NCBI RefSeq assembly: GCF_900182725.1
Contig: NZ_FXTO01000001.1
Coordinates: 62,001-126,000 of the forward strand
Direction: 5' to 3'
Source: Thalassovita litoralis
GTDB lineage: Bacteria; Pseudomonadota; Alphaproteobacteria; Rhodobacterales; Rhodobacteraceae
Length of the DNA stretch: 64,000 nucleotides
Below are positions 57,860 to 64,000 of the stretch, one piece after another. The notes under the pieces were generated by a model, which had not been told where the DNA came from, did not search any database, and saw only the letters and a list, made by a program, of their open reading frames with translations. Positions within the stretch are counted from its first letter, which is position 1; each line of letters begins with the position of its first letter. A program made the position numbers and the translations under genes.

Positions 57860-58686
57860 GAATACAGCGCCTCGGCATGGAAGGCGACGTGATCCTCCAT
57901 GAAGGTCGAGACAAAGAAATAGCTGTGATCATAGCCCTTTTGCAGGCGCAAATTAGCGGGCAGGCGGCGGGTCATCACGGCCTCGGCCAAGGTTTCAGGC
58001 ATCAGATAATCCAGAAACTGATCGTTGCTGCCCGTATCCACCAGCAGCGGAATATCCAGCCCCTCGGCCCGCATCATCAGGGTGGCATCATGCGGCACCC
58101 ACATGTCTTCGTTCTGCCCCAGATAGGCGCCCAGTTGCTTGCGTCCCCAATCCCCGGCAGTGGGATGGCAGATCGGCGCAAAGGCAGACACAGACCGGAA
58201 CCGCCCCGGCAGCCCCATCGCCAGCGTCAGCGCCCCATGCCCGCCCATCGAATGACCGGTGATGGATTGGCGATCTTCGTCCACGTTGAAATTCCCGGTG
58301 ATAAGGCGCGGCAATTCTTCGGCCACATAATCCCACATCTGGTAATGCGCGGCCCACGGGGCTTGGGTGGCGTTCACATAGAACCCCGCGCCTTTGCCCA
58401 GATCGTAATTCGGATCATCCGCCACATCTTCGCCACGGGGCGAGGTGTCCGGAAACACCAGCGCGATCCCTTGTTCTGCGGCCCACGCCTGCGCCCCGGC
58501 CTTGACCATCGCGTTTTCATGGGTGCAGGTCAGCCCCGACAAATACCACAGCACCGGAACCGGGCCTTGTTCGGCTTCTTCGGGCAGGAACAACCCAAAG
58601 GTCATATCGCAATTGGTCACATGGGACGGATGCCGATACACCCCTTGTACGCCCCCGAAACAACGGTTTTCTGAAATCACGTCCAT
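57856..58686 (-). CDS. fghA: S-formylglutathione hydrolase
   Basis: A 276-residue esterase D/FGH family alpha/beta hydrolase: GLTCTHEN near the oxyanion hole, DTSPRG, and the nucleophile elbow [10 protein letters not shown] (Ser146). It hydrolyses S-formylglutathione to formate and glutathione in formaldehyde detoxification. The partner formaldehyde dehydrogenase (adhC/flhA) is not adjacent in this window. First gene of fghA-DUF188-HAD-OCD. Confidence 0.94.
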   Translation of the reverse strand: MDVISENRCFGGVQGVYRHPSHVTNCDMTFGLFLPEEAEQGPVPVLWYLSGLTCTHENAMVKAGAQAWAAEQGIALVFPDTSPRGEDVADDPNYDLGKGAGFYVNATQAPWAAHYQMWDYVAEELPRLITGNFNVDEDRQSITGHSMGGHGALTLAMGLPGRFRSVSAFAPICHPTAGDWGRKQLGAYLGQNEDMWVPHDATLMMRAEGLDIPLLVDTGSNDQFLDYLMPETLAEAVMTRRLPANLRLQKGYDHSYFFVSTFMEDHVAFHAEALYS

Positions 58687-58744
58687 CGCGCCCTCCTGAC
58701 TGGTTTGGCTTATGGCTAACCCAGTCCCCCGGCACGGGCAAGGA

Positions 58745-59674
58745 TCACGGGACGTAGACCCAGGCGATTACTGCGGAAATCGTGAAAATGCTTAATGCCG
58801 TGGAAATCAGGATCGAGGCAGACACCCGATGCGGCGCAACCCCATAGTGTTGCGCCAGAATATAGACATTCCCCGCCACCGGCAGCGCTGCCGCCGCGAT
58901 CATCACGCTCGCCGCGTAGGGTTCCACCGGAAACAGCAGCAATGCCGCCACGGCCACGGCACCGGGATGCAGCACCAGCTTGGCAAAGGACAGCCAGCCC
59001 GCCACCGCCAACCGTTCCGCCGATTTGGATGCCAGCGACGCCCCGATGGCAAACAACGCCCCCGGCGTGGCCGCAGCCCCCAGAATGCTGACAAATTCAT
59101 TCAGCGGCGCCGGGATCGGAATGCGCAGCGCCGACCACGCCAACCCAACGGTGATGGACACGATCATCGGGTTTTTCAGCAGCCCCACCCCCACCGTGCG
59201 CAGGATCGCAGGCGACACGCGCCCATCCCGGCTCCCCGTGATCAGGATCACGATCAGACTGCCGAACACGATCAGGTCCACCGCCAGCACCAGCATAACC
59301 GGCCCAATGGCCGCCTCGCCCATCAGCAGCACCAGCATCGGAACGCCCAGAAACCCGACATTGCCGATCACAGCGCATTGCGCCTCGACTGCGGCTTCTT
59401 CGACCCCACGATGGCGGATCAGCGCCACCACGGTTGCCAGCACATAAATCACCGCCGTGCCGCTTAGATACGCCAGCACAAAGGACAGATCGAACACTTC
59501 TCCCAACGACAGGTTGGCGGAAAACCGGAAAAGCATCGCCGACAAGGCAAAGTAGAACACGAACTTGGTCAGCCAAGCCGTCGCCTCATCCGTAAAGAAC
59601 CGCGTTCTGCCCGCGCCATAGCCCAGCCCGATCAGGGCAAAGAATGGCAAAGTCTTGAAAAATATCTCGATCAT
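58745..59674 (-). CDS. AEC (auxin efflux carrier) family transporter
   Basis: A 309-residue carrier with ten hydrophobic segments, similar in layout to the other AEC protein of this window but not a recent duplicate (FFKTLPFFALIGLGYGAGRTRFF at the start; PGALFAIGASLASKS in the second half). It lies 58 nt upstream of fghA on the same strand, so may or may not be in that operon. Substrate unknown. Confidence 0.88.
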   Translation of the reverse strand: MIEIFFKTLPFFALIGLGYGAGRTRFFTDEATAWLTKFVFYFALSAMLFRFSANLSLGEVFDLSFVLAYLSGTAVIYVLATVVALIRHRGVEEAAVEAQCAVIGNVGFLGVPMLVLLMGEAAIGPVMLVLAVDLIVFGSLIVILITGSRDGRVSPAILRTVGVGLLKNPMIVSITVGLAWSALRIPIPAPLNEFVSILGAAATPGALFAIGASLASKSAERLAVAGWLSFAKLVLHPGAVAVAALLLFPVEPYAASVMIAAAALPVAGNVYILAQHYGVAPHRVSASILISTALSIFTISAVIAWVYVP

Positions 59675-59751
59675 GCGTCCTGCCTATCAGCACGGTTTTC
59701 CCCGTCAATCAGATTACGACAGACTTAGGCTTCCTTGTGGGCAATGCCTCG

Positions 59752-59773
59752 TTTCATCTTGCAAAAAATACTC
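59752..59773 (-). repeat. Copy of the repeat tail found at nirN
   Basis: On the minus strand this 22-base stretch equals 18322-18343 except at one position (T for G at position 11). It lies in the gap between the creatinase and AEC genes. Here it is not at a gene start. Confidence 0.6.
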
Positions 59774-59851
59774 ATCACACATCAGACAGGCCCGCCCGAC
59801 GCAGATCGGACGCACAGCATCAGGTTCTTTCTTGGTACAAATATCCAATTC

Positions 59852-59878
59852 CGACCGGGCCACGAAATGCCCCGGTCG
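59852..59878 (-). terminator. Hairpin after creatinase gene, possible terminator
   Basis: CGACCGGG and CCCGGTCG form a perfect 8-bp stem with an 11-base loop, 13 nt beyond the creatinase stop. The following bases on the minus strand (GAATTGGATATTTG) hold only short T runs, so termination is plausible rather than certain. Confidence 0.4.
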
Positions 59879-59891
59879 AAACAGAAACGCC

Positions 59892-61100
59892 TTAGCCCAC
59901 CACGTTGAAATCCGGGCCATAGGGGTAGCCGGTGATATTTTCCGCCCCGGTTTCGGTGATCACCAGAATATCGTGTTCCCGATACCCACCCGCGCCGGGC
60001 TGCCCCTCTGCGATGGTCAGCATCGGTTCCATCGAAATCACCATGCCCGGTTCCAGCACCGTGTCGATATCCTCGCGCAGTTCCAGCCCCGCCTCGCGGC
60101 CATAGTAATGCGACAGCACCCCGAAGGAATGACCATAGCCAAAGGTCCGGTATTGCAGCAGATCGCGTTCCGCAAAGAAGTCGTTGATCTTCAGCGTGAC
60201 ATCGGCGCAGCTTACGCCGGGTTTCAGCAGGCTCATCCCGTATTCATGGGCTGCCACATTCGCCTGCCAGATCGCCAGCGACTCTGCGTCGACCTCTTGC
60301 ACGAACATTGTGCGTTCCAGTGCGGTGTAATAGCCGCTGATCATCGGAAAGGTGTTCAGCGACAGGATATCGCCCCGTTCCAGAACCCGAGCCGTAACCG
60401 GGTTATGCGCCCCGTCCGTGTTCAGCCCCGACTGGAACCAAACCCAGGTGTCACGGTATTCCGCATCGGGGAAGGCGCGGGCGATTTCCGCCTCCATCGC
60501 GTCGCGGCCTGCCATTGCCACGTCGATTTCGCGCGCGCCCAGCTTTGCCGCGTCGCGGATCGCATAGCCGCCCACATCGGCCACCCGCGCACCTTCACGG
60601 ATCAGCGCGATTTCCGCCGGGGATTTGTGCATACGCTGGCGCATGGTCGCATCGAACATATCCACCATACGGGACGGCGACAAAAAGCTTTCCAGCTTGG
60701 CCTTTTGCATCAGGGTCAGGTGATCGCCTTCGTAGCCGATCACCCGGCCTTCGCCGGAAACGGACCGAACCGCCCGCCAGAAATTATCCCGCTGCCAGTC
60801 GGTATAGGTGATATTGTCCCCATGACAGCGCCGCCACGGCTGCCCCGCGTCAATCCCGGCGCTGATGGTGACATCTGCACTGGCCGTCACCACCAGCCCA
60901 TAGGGCCGCCCGAAAGAGCAATATAAAAACCCGCTGTAATACGCGATATTGTGCATCGAGGTCAGCACCACCGCGTCAACCCCGGCTTGCGCCATGCTGG
61001 CCCGCAAACCAGCCAGCCGCGCCTCATATTCCGCGGATGAAAACGGCAGCTTTGCCTTTTCCCCATTATGGAACCGATACATTTCAGGACGTGAAGTCAT
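59892..61100 (-). CDS. Creatinase (creatine amidinohydrolase)
   Basis: A 402-residue pita-bread-fold enzyme that hydrolyses creatine to sarcosine and urea. It matches Pseudomonas creatinase closely from memory, including YCSFGRPYGLVVT, GDNITYTDWQRDN, SGLNTDGAHNPVT (His232), TALERTMF (Glu262) and MVISMEPM (Glu358), at the same residue numbers as in that enzyme. The ATG at 61100 follows AGGAGGG at 7 nt; a long open frame upstream has no coding character. Divergent from the NylC/DmpA-type gene. No creatininase or sarcosine oxidase gene is in the window. Confidence 0.92.
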   Translation of the reverse strand: MTSRPEMYRFHNGEKAKLPFSSAEYEARLAGLRASMAQAGVDAVVLTSMHNIAYYSGFLYCSFGRPYGLVVTASADVTISAGIDAGQPWRRCHGDNITYTDWQRDNFWRAVRSVSGEGRVIGYEGDHLTLMQKAKLESFLSPSRMVDMFDATMRQRMHKSPAEIALIREGARVADVGGYAIRDAAKLGAREIDVAMAGRDAMEAEIARAFPDAEYRDTWVWFQSGLNTDGAHNPVTARVLERGDILSLNTFPMISGYYTALERTMFVQEVDAESLAIWQANVAAHEYGMSLLKPGVSCADVTLKINDFFAERDLLQYRTFGYGHSFGVLSHYYGREAGLELREDIDTVLEPGMVISMEPMLTIAEGQPGAGGYREHDILVITETGAENITGYPYGPDFNVVG

Positions 61101-61274
61101 TTCGACCCTCCTAAGTGTTAGAAAGGTCCCGGCGTTCAGGACGGAAAGGGGCGCATGATGTCCCGCCTGTTGCGGATCATGTGGCGACGCCATCGCCCCG
61201 CCCCTGTGCCACCTTGCCCATACCGCGCAATCTGGCAAGATGGTTTGTGACAGCAAACAGGGAAATCCGACATC

Positions 61275-62276
61275 ATGACCAGCACCCCAACCCCCGGCGC
61301 CCGCAATCTGATCACCGATGTAGCAGGGTTCCGCGTTGGCAACGCGCAGGACGACCATATTAAAACGGGCGTTACCGTGTTGCTGGCCGATCAGCCCTTT
61401 ACTGCCGGTGTGCATGTGATGGGCGGCGCTCCCGGCACCCGCGAAACCGATCTGCTGGCCCCGGACAAAACGGTGGAACAGGTGGATGCGCTGGTATTGT
61501 CCGGCGGTTCGGCCTTTGGACTGGATGCGGCTTCGGGTGTAGCGGACGCGCTGCGCCAACAGGGCCGGGGTTTTGCCGTGGGCGATCAACTGGTGCCGAT
61601 CGTGCCGGGCGCGATCCTGTTTGATCTGATCAATGGCGGGGATAAGAACTGGCCTGAAAACCCCTATAAACGACTGGGGTCCGAGGCGTTACGCAATGCC
61701 GCCACCGCATTCGATCTGGGCAGCATCGGGGCAGGCACCGGGGCAACCACCGCGAACTGGAAAGGCGGGTTGGGGTCTGCCTCGATCACCTTGCCATCCG
61801 GGCATACGGTTGGGGCGCTGGTGGCGGTGAATGCGCTGGGGTCCGCAACCGTGGGCGAAAGCGCCCATTTCTGGGCCGCACCCTTTGAGCAAAACGACGA
61901 ATTCGGCAATCGCGGCATCGCCCAGCATTACCCGGACACCCATATTCCACCGACCAAACTGGCCGCCCATGCCAATACCACCATCGGCATCATCGCCACC
62001 GATGCGCAGCTAACGCAGGCGCAATGCACCCGGCTGGCGACGGCGGCGCATGATGGCTATGCCCGTGGACTGTTCCCGTCCCATACCCCGATGGATGGCG
62101 ATCTGATCTTTGCCGCGTCATCCGGGGCAAAACTGCTGAACCATCCGCCCAGCGATACGCTGTATCTGGGCCATGCGGCGGCGACGGTCATGGCGCGGGC
62201 CATTGCCCGCGCGATTTTCCACGCCACCCCAGCCCCCGGCGATGCGCAACCCAGCTATCGCCAGCATCACGGCTAA
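61275..62276 (+). CDS. P1-family peptidase (DmpA/NylC-type Ntn hydrolase)
   Basis: A 333-residue protein of the DmpA/NylC superfamily, with LITDVAGFRVGNAQD at the start, LSGGSAFGLDAASGVADALRQQGRGF, and GAGTGATTANWKGGLGSAS. The likely self-cleavage site is Asn234/Thr235 (AAHANTTIGIIATDA), giving a threonine nucleophile as in NylC. Relatives cut N-terminal amino acid amides, beta-peptides or nylon oligomers; the natural substrate here is unknown. It ends 8 nt from a convergent alpha/beta hydrolase. Confidence 0.88.
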   Translation: MTSTPTPGARNLITDVAGFRVGNAQDDHIKTGVTVLLADQPFTAGVHVMGGAPGTRETDLLAPDKTVEQVDALVLSGGSAFGLDAASGVADALRQQGRGFAVGDQLVPIVPGAILFDLINGGDKNWPENPYKRLGSEALRNAATAFDLGSIGAGTGATTANWKGGLGSASITLPSGHTVGALVAVNALGSATVGESAHFWAAPFEQNDEFGNRGIAQHYPDTHIPPTKLAAHANTTIGIIATDAQLTQAQCTRLATAAHDGYARGLFPSHTPMDGDLIFAASSGAKLLNHPPSDTLYLGHAAATVMARAIARAIFHATPAPGDAQPSYRQHHG

Positions 62277-62284
62277 GCTAAGGC

Positions 62285-63091
62285 TTATAACCCCGCCAGC
62301 AGGTGCCGCATCATGCGGCTGTCTGCATCGGTCAGCCCATCAATCACATCAAAGTGATGCCGCCCCGGATCAACCACACAGGCGCAGCCCCAGCTTTCGG
62401 CTAGGGCTGTGGCCTGTTCCAGAAACACCGGGCGTTCCTCGGCCCCGACCCAGACTTCGACCGCGATACCGGGTAAGGGGGCCATCAAAACCGGGCTTTC
62501 GGCCTCGGCCCCGGCCATGTCCAGCCGGAACGCATCATTCATGGATGTACGCAACATCGGGCGCAGATCGGCCACCGGCGAAATCGGCATGACCCGTGCC
62601 ACACGGTTCGCCACGGGATCGGGCAACATACCCGGCACGCACATCCGCGCCACCAGATGCCCGCCTGCCGAATGCCCCGCCAACAGGATCGGCCCTGCCA
62701 CCATATCCGCCGCCACCGGGATCATATGGGCGATCTGACGGGTAATATCGGCAATCCCCACATCGGGACACAGATCATAGGACGGCATTGCCACCGCCCA
62801 CCCCTGTTCCAGCGCACCAATCGCCAGATGCGACCAATAGGATTTATCGAACCGCAGCCAATAGCCCCCATGCACAAAGACAAACAGCCCCTTTGCCGTT
62901 CCTTCGGGGCGGAACAGATCGAACCGTTGGCGCGGGCTATCGCCATAGGGAATATCCAGATCGGCCAACCCTTGTTCCAGCAGCCCTTCTCTTAGCCCGG
63001 CGGCCTGCGCGGCCCAGCGGTCAGGATAGGCATCCGACCCCGGAATATAAGCAGCATTGGCATAGGCGTCGTCCAGATTTTCTTGACTCAT
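62285..63091 (-). CDS. Alpha/beta hydrolase (kynurenine formamidase-like)
   Basis: A 268-residue esterase with the oxyanion motif HGGYW (74-78), the nucleophile elbow GHSAGGH (Ser141) and a late histidine in GRHHFDVIDGL. The HGGYW form and length resemble alpha/beta-fold arylformamidases of tryptophan catabolism, but no kynureninase or dioxygenase gene is nearby. It diverges from the semialdehyde dehydrogenase gene. Confidence 0.85.
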   Translation of the reverse strand: MSQENLDDAYANAAYIPGSDAYPDRWAAQAAGLREGLLEQGLADLDIPYGDSPRQRFDLFRPEGTAKGLFVFVHGGYWLRFDKSYWSHLAIGALEQGWAVAMPSYDLCPDVGIADITRQIAHMIPVAADMVAGPILLAGHSAGGHLVARMCVPGMLPDPVANRVARVMPISPVADLRPMLRTSMNDAFRLDMAGAEAESPVLMAPLPGIAVEVWVGAEERPVFLEQATALAESWGCACVVDPGRHHFDVIDGLTDADSRMMRHLLAGL

Positions 63092-63095
63092 TTCA

Positions 63096-63125
63096 TTAAC
63101 ACGTTAAGTTTCTGTTTGATCAAAC
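63096..63125. promoter_or_regulatory. Palindromes in the divergent promoter of the hydrolase and dehydrogenase genes
   Basis: A perfect 12-base palindrome GTTTGATCAAAC (63114-63125) and the shorter TTAAC-AC-GTTAA (63096-63107) lie between the two divergent starts. Either could be an operator. The regulator is unknown. Confidence 0.4.
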
Positions 63126-63192
63126 TCTCTGGACAAGCCTAACGCCAAGTGTTTTCCCTGTGCCAGAACAAAAATTTAAAAAGGGGAGCCTC

Positions 63193-64000
63193 ATGCTGGA
63201 TACCAAAACCGATCTGCGCTCATTGCTGAAAGACCCGACCCTGCTGGCCGAACAGGCCTATGCCGGGGGTGAATGGGTTGATGGCGAAGGCGGCGCAACC
63301 TTTGCCGTGACCAACCCGGCGCGGGGGGATGTCATTGCCAATGTCGCGGACATGTCGCGCGCTCAGGTGGCCCACGCCATCGCCACCGCCGAAAAAGCGC
63401 AAAAAGAATGGGCACAATGGACCGGCAAGGAACGGGCCGCCGTGCTGCGTAAATGGTTCGATCTGATGATGGAAAATCAGGACGATCTGGGCATCATCCT
63501 GACCGCCGAACAGGGCAAACCCCTGCCCGAAGCCAAGGGCGAAATCGCCTATGGTGCGGCCTTCATCGAATTCTTCGGCGAAGAAGCCAAACGCATCTAC
63601 GGCGAAACCATCCCCGGCCACCAGCGTGACAAGCGCATCACCGTGATCAAACAGCCGATTGGCGTGGCCGCGTCGATCACGCCCTGGAACTTCCCCAACG
63701 CGATGATCACCCGCAAAGCAGGCCCGGCATTGGCCGCTGGCTGTGCATTCGTGGCCCGTCCTGCGGCAGAAACCCCGCTGTCGGCAACGGTTCTGGCCGT
63801 GCTGGCCGAACGCGCGGGCATCCCCAAGGGCGTGTTCAATGTCGTCACCTCCTCGCGCAGCAGCGAAATCGGCAAGGAATTCTGCGAAAACCCCGCCGTG
63901 CGCAAGCTGACCTTCACCGGCTCGACCGAGGTGGGGCGCATCCTGCTGCGTCAGGCCGCCGATCAGGTGATGAAATGTTCGATGGAATTGGGCGGCAACG
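63193..64000 (+). CDS. gabD: NAD(P)-dependent succinate-semialdehyde dehydrogenase, 3' truncated
   Basis: The first 269 residues of an aldehyde dehydrogenase; the gene runs off the window end. The order and motifs fit GabD: YAGGEWVDGEGGATFAVTNPARGDVI, TAEQGKPLPEAKGEI, the cofactor segment ITPWNFPNAMITRKAGPALAAGC, FTGSTEVGR and the catalytic glutamate in MELGGN. The catalytic cysteine would lie beyond the edge. The ATG at 63193 follows AAAAGGGGAGCC. Probable role: oxidation of succinate semialdehyde from GABA degradation; a related semialdehyde cannot be excluded. Confidence 0.88.
   Translation, partial: MLDTKTDLRSLLKDPTLLAEQAYAGGEWVDGEGGATFAVTNPARGDVIANVADMSRAQVAHAIATAEKAQKEWAQWTGKERAAVLRKWFDLMMENQDDLGIILTAEQGKPLPEAKGEIAYGAAFIEFFGEEAKRIYGETIPGHQRDKRITVIKQPIGVAASITPWNFPNAMITRKAGPALAAGCAFVARPAAETPLSATVLAVLAERAGIPKGVFNVVTSSRSSEIGKEFCENPAVRKLTFTGSTEVGRILLRQAADQVMKCSMELGGN

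Noticed and set aside
61101-61589. N-terminal extension of creatinase
   Set aside because: The downstream ATG has a strong ribosome site and gives the family length; the extension reads through the divergent promoter and into the next gene.

Overview
The window looks like a chromosomal segment of an alphaproteobacterium of the Rhodobacterales (Paracoccus/Rhodobacter/Roseobacter relatives). The evidence is the high G+C coding style, the Paracoccus-type denitrification cluster (nirI/nirX beside nirS, a fused nirDL gene, norEF), the five-gene Urt urea transporter followed by ureDABCEFG, and several small proteins typical of this group. Species cannot be given from sequence reading alone.

Region 1 (1-20.1 kb) is a nearly complete nitrite-to-nitrous-oxide respiration island. 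A truncated Crp/Fnr regulator (1-555) converges on the leftward operon norCBQDEF-nnrU (6672 to 556). A leftward nirI-nnrS-nirX operon (10886 to 6773) diverges from the rightward nirSECF(DL)GHJN operon plus a small membrane protein (11021 to 20108). The nor promoter and the nirI/nirS divergent promoter each carry the same 17-base stretch containing a TTAAC-N4-GTCAA box. This is probably the binding site of the Nnr/Dnr-type regulator encoded at the left edge. No nos or nar genes are visible.

Region 2 (20.1-35.8 kb) concerns nitrogen acquisition: an MFS transporter, an Orn/Lys/Arg decarboxylase, an elongator tRNA-Met, then the leftward urtABCDE urea ABC transporter diverging from rightward ureD-A-(small His-rich ORF)-B-C-E-F-G. 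Two features depart from a standard urease operon: a 54-residue His-rich secreted or membrane-anchored ORF coupled to ureB, and a 58-residue coiled-coil ORF on the opposite strand between ureC and ureE.

Region 3 (35.9-42.7 kb) is a compact three-gene operon: transglutaminase-DUF2126, circularly permuted ATP-grasp fused to alpha-E, and a second transglutaminase. This is the predicted peptide-ligation/proteolysis system often linked to the Anbu proteasome-like peptidase, but no anbu gene lies beside it here. It is the least understood system in the window.

Region 4 (42.7-64 kb) is mostly housekeeping and catabolic: a LysR regulator, an AEC carrier, FadH, three conserved genes of unknown function, two tandem CPBP proteases, accD-folC, a possible small RNA with a strong terminator, zapE, an MFS carrier, a tightly overlapping operon fghA-DUF188-HAD-ornithine cyclodeaminase, a second AEC carrier, creatinase diverging from a NylC/DmpA-type hydrolase, an alpha/beta hydrolase, and a truncated succinate-semialdehyde dehydrogenase. 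Creatinase releases urea, which the urease of region 2 could consume.

I saw no insertion sequences, prophage, CRISPR array or rRNA. Many genes are separated by 4-nt start/stop overlaps, so most operon calls rest on gene spacing.
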